From positions 1-64,000 of the forward strand of contig WHVA01000504.1 in the NCBI GenBank assembly GCA_015179125.1: a stretch of DNA of 64,000 nucleotides, in the 5' to 3' direction. A model generated the notes under the pieces. It had not been told where the DNA came from. It worked only from the letters and a program-made list of their open reading frames with translations, and did no database searches. This stretch comes from Gautieria morchelliformis (taxonomy: Eukaryota > Basidiomycota > Agaricomycetes > Gomphales > Gomphaceae). Of the stretch, positions 1 through 15,981 are shown one piece after another (position 1 is the first letter of the stretch; each line of letters starts with the position of its first letter). The position numbers were made by a program, and so were the translations under genes.

Positions 1-1
1 A

Positions 2-627
2 GAGTATGCGGATGAAGAGTTGATTGAGCCATTACCGGTTGCACCAATTCCAGATGCTCGCGCCAGTACGTCAGACGAGGTGGCAAGCTTGGAAAATCCG
101 CCGCCCTATCCCGAACATCCTATACGGTCGTTCAAGTGAGCATTATCATAATTCAGCTTTGACTCCTTTTTAAGTTCCCAAGGTACCTTAAATCGATCAT
201 ACTGGAGGAGTTGGCTCAGCGTAACCAAATCGAGAAAGTGCATAGCATGCGAGAACCAACGCCTGAAGAGTTACAGCAGAAAAAGACACGCGCTAAAGGA
301 AAGAAAAAGAAGGCAGAGGCTGCTGGGGTCATCATCAATGTAAAGGGCATGGTCGACCAGTGGGGGTGGATTGTGAAAACGTCCGAGAAATTAGAACGCG
401 ACAAACAGGAGCGGTTGAGAATCAAGAAGGCAGTAGAAGGGCAGAAAATCCAAGACGCAAAAGCGGTCGAGGAGAAGAAACGAAAGGAGTTCGAGGAAGA
501 ATGGGGACATTTGAACGTACGGCGGCGAAGAGCGAGGGTAGGAAAGCTGGAAAGAGAGGAAGAATGGGCACGCCTTTTAGAGAGCGGACGACAGCAAGGG
601 GCACAGGCGGAACAGAAAGCAGCTTAG
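2..627 (+). CDS. 3' end of a charged coiled-coil protein (partial)
   Basis: Partial gene entering from the left edge. Exon 2-135 is open and Pro/Glu-rich. A 47-bp GT-AG intron (136-182) joins it in phase to exon 183-627, which ends in TAA. The visible part, about 193 residues, has a Lys-rich stretch near 290-320 (KGKKKK), one Trp-rich spot (VDQWGWIV), and then a long Lys/Glu/Arg-rich helix that is probably coiled coil. The C-terminus is Gln/Ala-rich. I do not recognise the family. The intron is supported because the upstream frame hits TGA exactly at the donor, while splicing keeps a single open frame. The N-terminal domains lie outside the window, so no function is proposed. Confidence 0.6.
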
Positions 628-841
628 AATCAAATGGTTCAATATTTCAATGGTTGAGCTGGGCTGAGTGGACCGTTGAACTGATAGTCCACACTGAGAT
701 AATCCTCCCTGGGGTTGCCCATGCATGCAGAAACGTGCTTGTACCGCGTTTGGCACATCATTTGCAGCACAACATGCCTTCTGACACTGTTCCACGAAGA
801 TATATGTATAGCTCACACGAAATACGACCTCAAGGGAGTGA

Positions 842-2620
842 TCAAACTTTGGTCGTATTGTCTTCTTGCTCCGCTATCTTCAACCACTGAGGCTTCGACT
901 CATCCATCAGTCGTTCGCACCTTGCGAGCTCCGCCCGCACATGATTTTGTATATCCTCCCCTTTCCCTGCTCGCATCCCGGATGAACCGACAGTAACCAC
1001 CATCGAGTTTTTTGCACCGATCACTTCCTTCATCTGAATACAGGCACGATCAGCTTCTAGAAACCAAACTGTGCAACATGCTTTGTGCCAATGGCTGAAA
1101 ACGAGGTGAGATATTTACCATAGACCGGGTCGCGGTGGCCTGCATTCGTTTTATCCAATAGTCCATGTTTTCGGCTACCTCCTTGAGGTCCCACCGTCTG
1201 ATTCGGACGTCGTCCCAGTTGATCGCCTCCTTAGGCAATAATGTTGAAGATGCCAACCGAAGCTCTCTTGATAAAAGCTGGTGATCAAGCCACTTATCGA
1301 CACGCTTGTCAATATGTGGAATGGAGGCGATTTTGTCTAGATGGGTGATTAACCGTTTGAAGCGAGATCGGATGACCCCATTATATATGGCCATGCACAT
1401 ATCCCCCGCTGTAGATGAGGAAAGAAATTAGTGTCAAGACATTCATATAGCAGAGAGCGGGGTTATTTGAGACCTGTGTGAACAGCGGCTCCTCTTTCCC
1501 ATCCTTTGTTGAGAGCGAGCAACAACACTTGCGGCGACCAGAATCTCGAAAGCCCAGTGTCAACCTGGGGAATGCTGTAAGAGCTCCTGAGGAAACTCTC
1601 AATGTACATAATTCCCTGAACAGGAGACAATAATTAGAGGGGACCGGGGTCATTGGAGAGGACAGAGACCTGGAATTTGTGAGCTTCTACGATCATACTG
1701 AATATATGCGGTTTACGCTCTAAGCTTCTGTCAAACCCCTCCCACTGCATGAGGTAAACAGGAAAAAGGACTGGATAAGCTGGGGCCATCTGAAAAAATG
1801 ATGTCGTATGCGGGATTCAAACCGTAGAGAGGTTTAATCAGCCAACGAAAACATGAGTGACAGCAAGTCGAAACAATCACGGACAAGCGGAAATCGGATG
1901 CTCTCGGGTTCAATTCTGAGAGTGCTATCGATTTTGGCCTGCTCGAGTGACAATGAACGTGCAGCTTTGGGAAGAGCAAAGGGCGACAGGGTGTATGGAA
2001 GACACGTTATCCGTTGGTTTGAACTGGGAAGGGAGCCAAAGCCCTCATCCGTCGTAGAGCAGAGTGATGTTGTCTCAGGGTTAAAGCGAAACCTGAGGAG
2101 GGATAGCGGGAAGTGGTCGAAGCCTTTGCACAGTACGAAATGAATCATACAAGAATCTGAGAGAAGGCCACGAACCCGGCATGTAGCTTGCACGGCGGTT
2201 AGGTGCATAGGGTACAAGCAGATGGCAACCAGACATACATTGCTAAACTCTGTGCGGTAGCCTGTGTCTGGGCAAAATACAATGCGGTAAATAAGAGGCG
2301 TACTTACAGGCGTGACATATAAAGGGCTTTACCTGGACAGTGGAGTTGGCATTGTGTTCAGACACCTTTGCTGTGACTTCGGCGTCGACGAGCCAGGTAG
2401 GGAAGTAGACAGGCTCTATCTTGAGTGGACGAGGCGGTTTATTTGCCGAGAAGATTCTGCTCAAAACGGCATCCGCTAATCCATCGTGGTTTCGTACATG
2501 ATAGCAGGCTCTGATGCTAGATTGATAAATGGCTTCGTCTGCAGAGATCGCGAAAGGAATCGCTGGGAATATATGAGCATATAGAGCATGGTTCAGGCGA
2601 TCCAGGATGATCACCCTCAT
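842..2620 (-). CDS. Conserved fungal protein of unknown function, seven exons
   Basis: Reconstructed minus-strand gene. Exons: 2620-2333, 2242-2151, 2092-1885, 1789-1670, 1615-1474, 1408-1119 and 1033-842, all phase-consistent, about 443 residues. Readable blocks: PVYFPTWLVDAEV in exon 1, SYMPGSWPSLRFL in exon 2, CLPYTLSPFALPKAAR in exon 3, PAYPVLFPVYLMQWEGFD in exon 4. The C-terminus is basic, with MVVTVGSSGMRAGKG. From memory of fungal proteomes these blocks (YMPG, CLPYTLSPF, YPVLxPxYLxQ) look like a conserved uncharacterised fungal family; this is recollection, not a search. An Arg-rich frame just upstream (2762-2620) could supply an N-terminal, perhaps mitochondrial, presequence through an unresolved first exon. 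The last junction is uncertain: the frame WFLEADRACIQ lies just before exon 7 and may be coding. No enzyme motif was recognised. Confidence 0.55.
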
Positions 2621-2762
2621 CCAGGGTCGTCATTGCCCGCCATAGAGTGTCCCACTCACCAGAAACCTTGGGGTCATATTTCTGAGAGTTGGCAGAGTTG
2701 TGATAATATCTTTGACTATGAAGCCAACCTGCTAATCCCCTCGTACATGGCTTCGGAGACAT

Positions 2763-3956
2763 CGAGGTGATGATTCACGTGACCTATGTGGGCGTCTACT
2801 TGCCTCCTTCGCTTATATTTACATAATCATAATGTTTTTTTCGTATTTGTTGTCTTTTTTCATAACTGAAGCCTGGGCTCGACCCTGTACCCAGCCGCGC
2901 AGCCCGAGCCTGGCTAATGGCTGTGATCTAAGCTTCGTTGAGCCTGAGCCTGCTTAAGCCCGACGCAAGCCCGATCCGCTCATCACTAAACGCGGTGAAC
3001 CCTAGCGGGCTGGGGTGGTGCTACTCTTACATAAATAATGCGACTTCACCGTGGCTTGACTACACTGCTATGTAAGTGTACTTTCTCAGGTTAATCACAT
3101 TGATCAACCGATATACCCTTGACCTCACCACTTCTTCAGGTGTCTCTCATAAGACCTGATCAAGTCAAGTTCGTAGAATACTGTGAGTAGGAAACATCCA
3201 GCCCATTCCTAGCGTCCTCACGAAAACACTTACCCATCGAAGGATTTACGTATCAAAGGAATCACGAACGCCTTGTGTCTATCACTTGTATCACAGCTAC
3301 ACGCAGGGATGTGTGACTGCGAGAGCCTATCAGTAAAAGTACCATGTAAACGTTGCCACTTGGCCATTCTCAATGATGTACGCTGTGATTGTGATTGAGG
3401 AGCCAAGGCAAGCAAGCCAGCGCCTGGTTTGGAGAGAGCCGTATGGGTTGCTCGGCATTCATGTCGAAATGATATCAAACCAGGGACAGTATGAATCCCT
3501 GCAAGCTGCCGTGGCGGACCTTTCGGGCTGTCAGAAGAAGTACGACCAGCCTCCAGCTGGCTGATGGCGGTTTTTATCAAGGCTGATGTACCGACTAAGG
3601 CTGTACCTTAGGTACCTGTTAACAATTAGCTGCGTCTTACGTCATCCACGAACACCAAGGTTTGCAAGTTTTCGACTGCTTGTCTTGGGTTATCCGCCTC
3701 GAAACAGATTGCGATTTGCTGTGAGTTGCGTCGAAAGCGGGAGAAGGCTTGCATGGCTCCAATTAGCGTGGTCTTGTGCTTTTTATTTTCAGGCGCCGGC
3801 CGCGTAGTCGCGGCTCCCGTTTGCCACCTCCGCGTGGCGTAAGTGCCGTCGGTCACTAATTATAGACTTCGGGTACCGCGTTAGTATAAGAATCAGGCAG
3901 CAGGTGGCTTTGGGCCACTCAACGCTTGTTTTCCCCCTCCCACTTTTGACTCGGAC
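2763..3956. other. Intergenic region, no supported gene
   Basis: Roughly 1.2 kb between the conserved unknown gene and the dienelactone hydrolase. Bases 2870-3020 are rich in GAGCC/GCCCGA words on both strands, resembling the subterminal GC-rich repeats of the element at 56623-62765, and may be an old remnant of such an end. A 116-codon minus-strand frame (3580-3230) ends at a good donor (GTAAGTG), but I found no convincing partner exon or family, so it is not called. Confidence 0.4.
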
Positions 3957-5116
3957 ATGAGCGCTCTCTGCGAACACTGTCTTCAAGGCTACGCCCTTGA
4001 GGGCACTCCTAGCGGCAAACTTGAAGGCACTGACTATTATAAGGCGGCCCCTGGGGGTTCCACAACGGCGGTCGTCCTTCTTACGGACATATTTGGCCTC
4101 AAGCTTATCAACCCCAAGCTCATGGCCGACCAGTACAGCGAAAGGCTGGGATGTGACGTGTGGGTTCCGGATTACTTCAACGGTGCGTTCGCATTCTTCC
4201 ACCAAATACTCCGTTGTACTCATGAACGAGTAGGAAAGCCTCCCTTCGACGAATCAAAGATGGGCCCTCTGCTTCCCGACGTACCCAACACTGCAACCTC
4301 CTTCTTCCAGAAGCTCAAATTTATCTTTGCGATCATGGGGTGTATGCCAAGTCTTATCTCGAATAGGGTGAGAGAAAATCAGCCAAATATAATATATGCG
4401 GTATATAATTGGTTGCGCTACCTAAAGCCTAGTGTTGTGGACCACAGGACCACCGCCGTAAGTTCACAACTGGTGCGCCATGGCTATACGAACCCACTTT
4501 TTTCTAGTTCGTGAAGCGCATCAAGGAGCAAAAAAAGTACGAGAAGATCGGTGTCATTGGGTATGTGATCGGCAGTTAGAGAATGTTGGCTTTACCTATC
4601 GGTCGGTACCAGTTTCTGTTTCGGAGGAGCTATAGTCGTCCGGCTGGCATCTACTGACCTCTTCAATTCCGCCATTGTCGCTCATCCCGCCGGTACCTCC
4701 CCGGCTGAGATTGAGGCAATGAAAGTAGGTACATTCTCCTCATCGTCTGCTCATATTATTAATCTTCTTGGTCTTACAGATTCCAACATCGTGGATATGT
4801 GCTGAAGGTTTGTCCATGGGATTTCCTCACCCAGTCAAACGTGACATTTTTTCCAGAGGACCGATCCTTTGGACCAGAGTATAGGGCACAAACTGAAGAC
4901 ATTTGGAAGCGAAAGCACGAGAACAGTAAACTCGACTATGAGTTCAAGGACTACAAAGGTAGACCGTTTCCATCCCGGTTCATCCCATGCTAAGTTTATT
5001 TTGCAGGCACTGTTCATGGCTTTGCAGCTCGACCTAACCTTGGTAATCCCGTAATTAAAAAGGCTTGGGAGGATTCCTTTGAACAAACTATCGCATGGTA
5101 CAAGAAAACGCTATAA
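3957..5116 (+). CDS. Dienelactone hydrolase family protein
   Basis: Alpha/beta hydrolase of the dienelactone hydrolase (DLH) family, 254 residues, the family's usual size. Seven exons: 3957-4182, 4234-4367, 4508-4560, 4613-4724, 4780-4807, 4857-4958 and 5007-5116; all GT-AG and in phase. The N-terminus has the typical Cys pair (ALCEHCLQGY) and VVLLTDIFGL. The nucleophile elbow is GFCFGGA (Cys), the acid lies in CAEEDRSF (Asp), and the base in GTVHGFAARPN (His), giving the Cys-Asp-His triad of the family. No signal peptide is seen, so it is probably cytosolic. Known members hydrolyse dienelactones in aromatic breakdown or other small esters; the substrate here cannot be read from sequence. The first ATG fits the family N-terminus. 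Confidence 0.9.
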
Positions 5117-5366
5117 TTTAGTATACCCCATTGCTTTTGGTTTACCGTAATACTTATGCGATTCCGGCGGAGTGCTATGTTTTGATATGGGCCTCGGAGA
5201 TTTTATGCTGCTCTCATGACTTGTCGTGGATCTTTGAATGACTATAATAATTGATACCGATCTGGAGGTGACTTGAGCGGTACATACAGCAAGTTACGAA
5301 GAGTACAGATGAGAAGTACAAACAACTGAGATTGACAAAAATAAACGAGCGATGCAATGGGATACT

Positions 5367-10184
<4,818 letters not shown>

Positions 10185-10319
10185 TTAGACGGATTTCTGG
10201 GCCGCCAAACGCGTTCAATCGCGTGAATAGTGCCCAGATATCTTGTAATAGATAGCTACTTCGCACAGACGCGTCGAAGGGGGCGCAGATAATACGAAGA
10301 TCAACCACAACACGTATAT

Positions 10320-10697
10320 ATACGAGATAGTTGGGGGTGGCTTAGGCGGACCTTGAATATTTCCGTGTCAATATAGCTCCCACTTTCGTCATTCGTGCTG
10401 CTGTCTGCTCCGCCACTAGTGCTGCCTCGCAAAGGACAATCACCGATCTCGATACTGTATATATCGCATATGCGTCCCATCTTCCGCTGATGCTGAAAGG
10501 ATATGAGGAGGTGGCCTACAGACTACAGTAATATTCCCCAAAATTACATATTACTCATGCGTCTTAGAATATGAGAGTACGGGTCTGGCACCACTTCACG
10601 ATGTTTAACGATGTCAATTATTCAAATGGGCAATCAAGGTTTGTCAATATTTCAGGCCTATTGGTCTAGCCTCCTGTCAGTCTGCACTGTCAGGTGG
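10320..10697. other. SMC3 upstream region
   Basis: About 380 bp between the SMC3 start side and the next minus-strand gene's end. No open frame or recognisable element was found; it probably contains the SMC3 promoter and the 3' end of the neighbour's transcript. Confidence 0.3.
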
Positions 10698-11196
10698 CTA
10701 AGCTCCGTTGGTTGTAGGATCAGGAGGTGGTTCGTCACCCTTAGAACCGTCTCCCCCGCCGCCGTTCTCAGGTGGTGCATCGGGCTGGACAGGTGCTTTG
10801 AAAGAATTAGTGTGGTAAAGAACCTTGGCCACACACTTACCCGCAGGGGAAAGGTTTCCTAATCGAAATCGAACGAAGTTGATGTTACTCTCCATGCGTT
10901 GCACGGGTTCCTTTCCCAACTCCTCCACCATAGCATCATACACCTGCAGGCCCTCGATGTAGTCCAGTCTTGCCAGCTCGGATTCGTCCATCACCTCATA
11001 CGCCAAGCCCCGTATACTAAGGGCGAATGCTGCCCAGAAGTGTGGGGAGTTCTCATCGGAGAGCCAAGCACTCAGCTGAGCGATCACCGCAGTAGGATCT
11101 TGCCGTAGCAATTTGCCCATGGATTGGAAGAGAGCCAGATGGGGGTTGCTCTCCAGAGTAGCTGAAACGGATGCGGTGTCGTCTGTGCCTCCATCC
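10698..11196 (-). CDS. Small protein with Pro/Gly-rich C-terminal tail, 5' end unresolved
   Basis: Minus-strand gene with exon 11196-10841, a 45-bp intron (10840-10796, donor GTAAGT) and exon 10795-10698. The main block is helical, with WLSDENSPHFWAAFALS and ELGKEPVQRMESNINFVR, and ends in a low-complexity tail of Pro, Gly and Asp. The first exon piece opens after an AG acceptor at 11197 and has no in-frame Met until 11120, so an upstream start exon may be missing; 11120 is the fallback start. No domain was recognised. It lies upstream of SMC3 on the same strand, about 530 bp away. Confidence 0.5.
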
Positions 11197-12498
11197 CTGA
11201 GTATACGTGGTTAGTGATTCACTGGAGATGAAGGTAAAGCCTACATTATGTTTACGAAACTGACAGCTTATGGACGATGAGACACCTGGGTATGATTATG
11301 GCCCGTCTTTGTTCGTGTAAGAGGGATGATCTGGTAGCAGGATTAAACAAGGGAGGAACGTTTAAATAGAGGTAGACTATATCCATGCGACGACGGCATC
11401 TATGCCTCGTTCTTCAGTGAAGCGCACATACAGGCCGGTCATAGGAGGCCAGAGCTTCAGATCTACGTCACATCAACAGCATACAGGCAACGTTGCAACG
11501 ATTCGGCTGGGATAGTCATGTTCTGCACGTGCTTTATTCCAAATCCAACCGTACACCCGTTGAATCTGAAACAGCATGAATCCTTCAAGCTTCAAGCTTC
11601 AAGCTCAAAGGGCGATGCTAATCGCGAAGTGATCGAATGACGCGTGCGTCTACGTCGCCCGACAACACTACTGTGCACTAGGGCTCTTTGGTTTCTTATC
11701 ACGGCCTACTAGTATCATAGCATACCAATTTTGGCATCTATACTAGGTGAATGCCGTAGACTTATACTTATAGCTGACAGTAACAGATCAAAGTCCGAGG
11801 CCATAACGCTGGGGTGCGTGATTTAATTGGTGTCGCTTCCTGCACAGCGAGCTCGAGCTTCAGGAGGGCAGAACAAGAAGCGTAGTTTCCCAGATGCTAG
11901 TCAAGTTCCCCCTTTTCATGTGCCAGTAACCGACCCGCAAAAAACATCAGATGGTCCCTTACGTACCTCATATGCACGTGGTTATTATAGGTGGCTCACC
12001 GAATACAAACAATGTCCTCTGGAAACCCCTCAATCCACCCCCTCGTTCTTTTGGATTTTTTTTCAGGAGAAGGGTGCTATTCAAGGCAGCTCCGGGGAAC
12101 CATAAATCAAGGCATCCACCTTGGACGCTCCATGTATGCACCCTTCCATCCTAGAAGTTTCTTGGCTACCTGCTACTCTGTTGTTTCATGTCGCTTGAGG
12201 CAGTGTGGAGAGGATCAGGACAGCCATCCACAAAACCACAATGGAAGCTCGATCTTTCACAGTTGTATATGCAAATTTGTTGCTGGCTGGGAATTACGAA
12301 TTGCAACACGAGCACCGTAAGAGTCCATAACGCATCGGATTCTTCTGTGTCTGGAAAAATTTGATGTACACAACGCCATGAACCAGACTATTGCGTGGAT
12401 CCGATCAGAGCTGCGACTGACGTCTAGCAGCTGAGAGGAAGCCTGGTTCACAAGAGAGTGGCGTTATCTCCAGAGGTTCGGGGCATGAATGACTTCAG
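11197..12498. other. Intergenic region without a supported gene
   Basis: About 1.3 kb with no frame that joins into a convincing protein. It contains a short AAGCTTC triplicate at about 11584-11605. It probably holds the upstream region of the gene ending at 10698 and the 3' region of the LYR-motif gene. Confidence 0.4.
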
Positions 12499-13749
12499 TC
12501 ACGGTGTATACCATTCTTTCTGTCGTCGCCTTTCCTGGTACCTGCGTATCGCGCTCTCCTTCCTGGATAACCCGGTCTGCGCATCAGGTGTACCATCTTC
12601 GAGCCGCCAAGATTGGTCGTCCTTAAGTTTCATTCCCGTCTCCCGTTTGACTCGTCCCGCGTAACCTGCCTCACCTGGCCCCCGTAAAATATGGTCCAGC
12701 CTCCTCTGATCTGGTGTCATCTTGGCGAGCACATGTGCCGGTGGTCCTTTGTTCATCCGTCTGATCGTACTGTGTAGTATTTTGCCCCGCCGCTCTCGCT
12801 CCTTCTCGTGTGTTTTATTCCTGATTTTTTCACGCCTCGCCTCTTTCACCATATCGAGTAAATCAAGAGAGTACGGCGTCCTGGCGCGTGCTTCGTCCAA
12901 TCTATATGATACTATAATGGAATTAAGGATCTCGTCAATAGGTGCCCCTGTTGGCTGTCAGACTTCATAGATAAACTAGGGTATATCAAATTTGACATAC
13001 GCCAGTCCATATTATTTTCAAAAACTTTTTCAAACCACAGGCCATTTGCTTGGACCGTTCTGAACAGGTTCGCTTCGAAGGCACTCTCACGTTGCAGGTC
13101 GTCTCGCCAGGATGTCCATAGCTCTTGCTTTTTGAGACGCAAGTCCCTGACTCTGCGTCTGTTCCAGATCATCCGGGAAATATGTATGGGCTGGGGTTTC
13201 AGCCTAGGGAGGGGGCGGTTGAAAATTGACGGGCGCAAGAGCGCACCCGTCATGATAGGGCGATTTTGCATCTTGTGGATCCAGTGCTACGCGATTCCCT
13301 CAGCCCTGCTAACTGATCTGACAGGACGGATAGACGAACCAACTCCTCGCGGAAGATCGACTTCCACTGTTCACGTTCTCGCTTGGATCTGATCAAACGA
13401 TTGTATCTATCCATGATGGCCACGCTGTGCCGGTCCCCGTGAGATGCCTTTTGGAATATGCCTAACCACTGTGTTGTACTGCTGAGTTCCTGCTCAATGG
13501 TAGCATTCCAACATGGAGCTTACACGATACCCTTTTGCAAGCTCATCTCTCGTCCTGGAAGGACTGGTCAGGCTCTTGTGCAAATGAAAGAGTGCCCTTA
13601 TGTGCCATTGAATCTACATGGATGGAATACAGCAAAACGGGCGATATACAATGTACACATACATGTTCGTGCTGTGCAGTTCTAAGTAACCCTCGGTACA
13701 AAGACCATAGGGTCGGGACGCGGTGAGCCGCGAGATGCCAGAAGGGCAT
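12499..13749 (-). CDS. LYR-motif protein (complex 1 LYR / Cup1-like)
   Basis: Five-exon gene: 13749-13663, 13613-13524, 13468-13314, 13203-13001 and 12947-12499; phases add up to 327 residues. Exon 1 carries the LYR signature as LWSLYRGLLRTAQ, followed by a basic helical region (LHKSLTSPSRTRDELAKGYR, NRLIRSKREREQW). This matches the N-terminal LYR helix bundle of mitochondrial LYR proteins, which act as adaptors in Fe-S delivery or respiratory complex assembly and bind acyl carrier protein. The C-terminal 150 residues are very basic (KEARREKIRNKTHEKERERR). Exons 3 to 4 use a weak donor (GTTAGC), so that junction is less sure. The LYR call rests on the motif and basic helices; Cup1-like is the nearest fit, and the exact member is not claimed. 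Confidence 0.6.
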
Positions 13750-13833
13750 AGTCGGTCTGACCCTTCTTAAGGCTGAGAACGACACTGCCAGCTCGGTTCT
13801 GCGCACTGCGTGCTCGTCCCAGATCATGCTTCT

Positions 13834-14531
13834 AAGGGTAGAAGACAAGCACCCCTTACATAAGCTACCAGCCGCCTCTCAATCCCACATCATATTTTGG
13901 CATATCTAAGTCCTAAGAGGTTTTCTAAATATATCTTGTAGGAAGGGATAGATGCATGATAGCTAAGTTATACTCCCTTGAAGTACATGTTAAGAATTTT
14001 TTTTATTTACGAAATGCTTTATTTCGTCCTTTGGAACCGTTCGACATTTGGCGCATGATTTGTCAGCTTTCTCGCTTGGACCTCGGCTCCGATATGTTCG
14101 GTTGTCCAATATCTGCTGCATGGACGCAAAAATACCTGTACCCAGATGGAAAACTACCGGCCGCAGTTCCTGCTCTAGTAGTCAGCTTGAGCTGAGCTTT
14201 GGACGAAGCTCCGTCCCTGACTAATTAAACGCACCACCCAACCGTACACTTCCCGCTGGGGTCACGAGTGCCGTAGTGGCCTCTGTTCGGATGGCGATAG
14301 GCACCGTTCACGCGCACGGACCGTTCACTAGGCTCAGATCAGAAGTAGCGACTCCTAAACAGGTCTGGAAGGGCGAGCGGTAGCCCCCTGATTCCCTGAT
14401 GAGAGCTTTTGTCGTCTCCCCTAGCAACATGGGCAGAGTGGGCCTTTAGCAAGTCAGATCTATATTTCAAAACTGACACCACGTGACCCAAGCGATCGCT
14501 TACGTCAGGGGTGCTGGTTCCAGGTGTCTTC
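13834..14531. mobile_element. Short TIR element (MITE-like)
   Basis: Non-coding element of about 0.7 kb. The left end (GGTAGAAGAC...AAGCACCCCTTA) and the right end (GGGGTGCTGGTTCCAGGTGTC) are imperfect inverted repeats of each other. A relative lies at 25986-29326, where the ends match better. A right-half fragment is also present at 55290-55400. It carries no gene and was probably mobilised in trans. Confidence 0.6.
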
Positions 14532-14623
14532 ATTTACTGTAGTTGATCAATCCGAGTTGATAGATAAATGGATCGAAGTGATGTGTCACCTAGTGTCACG
14601 GTCATTCACGGTCTTCTGATGCC

Positions 14624-14629
14624 TATAAG
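14624..14629 (+). promoter_or_regulatory. TATA-like box of CFEM copy 1
   Basis: TATAAG 130 bp upstream of the CFEM ATG, conserved in the duplicate at 55485-55490. The spacing fits a fungal TATA box with a leader of about 100 nt. Conservation between young copies is weak evidence of function. Confidence 0.4.
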
Positions 14630-14753
14630 TACCATCTCCGCAAGGATTAATGGCAAGCTTTCGTTTCGCCCCCCCATCACCCAGGGTTAAAAGCTACCAA
14701 GGTTGGTCCTGTATACCGTCCAGTCTACCCCGTTCTCACTTCCGACGCACAGG

Positions 14754-15359
14754 ATGCTTTCCACACTCCTCCTCCCGTTGCTCGCTGCATTGTCGTTCCT
14801 CGGCGTTCATGCCCAGAGCAGCGCTGCTTCGTCTGCTGCCGCCCTCCCAACGTCCTTAGGTCAGATTCCTCCCTGCATATTGAACTGTACCACAACCGCG
14901 GCTACCCAGGCAGGGTGCAGTGGCATGTGAGTATAGATCCTGTCGTCTGCTGATAGCTCTAGTCATGTCTGGCTGACTTTTCTATTGGCAGCACTGACCT
15001 TACGTGTGTCTGCACCTCATCCAAGTTCCAGACCGCCGCACTCTCGTGTCTCCAAGCGAGTTGCTCCGCATCAGACCAAGCATCTGCTACCGGGCTGCAA
15101 AGCACTCTCTGCGGTGAGTATGCAGTCTCCAAAACATGGACTCCTCCAATGTCGATCTTTTTCTGTTCAACCAGCCTCAGTAAGTGCTAGCGCCGGGTCA
15201 GGCTCAGCGTCCGCCGCAGCTTCTGCCACATCCCCTGCTGCTTCCGCCTCCGCAACTCATAGTAGTGCTGCATCCGGTCTTACCATGTCATTTGGTACGG
15301 GTCCAATCATTGGATTCGTTACTGTCCTGGCTGGAATCATTACTGGAACTTTGCTTTGA
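14754..15359 (+). CDS. CFEM-domain GPI-anchored secreted protein, copy 1
   Basis: Exons 14754-14926, 14992-15113 and 15175-15359; 159 residues. A signal peptide (LLLPLLAALSFLGVHA) is followed by a CFEM domain with eight cysteines in order: PPCILNC, AGCSGI, DLTCVC, LSCLQASC and a final Cys before the second intron. A Ser/Ala-rich stalk then leads to a hydrophobic C-terminus (GFVTVLAGIITGTLL), as in GPI-anchored proteins. CFEM proteins are fungal cell-surface proteins, some binding haem or acting at the host interface. The Asp that binds haem iron in known CFEM haemophores has a candidate in TDLTC. The role here is inferred from the domain only. A near-identical gene is at 55623-56303. Confidence 0.9.
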
Positions 15360-15981
15360 ATCCGTCACATCATGGAGATCTACAGGGAATCAAACTGTGA
15401 TGTGTTCAAAATACGTCCTTCTAGTCGCGCACATCATTACTGTATAGGAACTTGGTGAATTACTGGTGCACCCTCAAATATACATAATTTCTTGACAGAC
15501 ATCATCATGTGTCTATGAAGGTTTAGACACATCAGTGCCTACCACAGATATTACACTAGTCGCCTGGAGAAATCATGCCACTTAGGAAAGTGCCAACAAC
15601 ATACCACAACCCCATGGATGGTCAGCTGGTGATATATTACAGCGGGCGTTCAAATAGTCACACTCAACTCATCATCATGAGAACAGCCAAGGGCGTAATA
15701 TAGAAAGAAACTGTTGCATCCCATTTCAGGTCCCACAGGACCCGCAAACTGGCAATACTTAGCATCGCCCTTCCTTTCCTATTCTGAAGTTTAGTTCACC
15801 TTCCTCGATGCCCTCACCCGTATGGGCGTCAAACTGCACAAAAATCGTTTTTCCCGCGCGCGCAACATTGTCCAATTATTATTTCAATCATTTGTAATCA
15901 AAAAAAATTAATACCATTGATTAAATGAGTACTGTAATCTGATAGTAGTGAGCAGTAAAGACCGGTATAAAATCAAAAAAT

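Larger units (their letters stand above)
14427..15850 (+). repeat. Segmental duplication, CFEM locus copy 1
   Basis: This stretch aligns base for base, with few differences, to 55289-56622 plus 62766-62850. It covers part of the TIR element, the promoter, the CFEM gene and about 500 bp of 3' flank. The second copy is split by a 6.1-kb DNA element. The empty integration site ATCCCATT lies at 15718-15725. No gene other than the CFEM gene was seen in 15360-15980. Confidence 0.85.

Noticed and set aside
1800-1830. A tRNA T-arm-like string (GGTTTGAATCCCGC) on the minus strand
   Set aside because: No matching acceptor, D-arm or anticodon arm is found, and the place is an intron of the gene 842-2620.
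1853-2143. A 96-codon plus-strand frame
   Set aside because: Antisense shadow of exons of the gene 842-2620; no protein-like features.
11827-12320. Three overlapping plus-strand frames
   Set aside because: Overlapping in different phases, no family features, no consistent splice sites.
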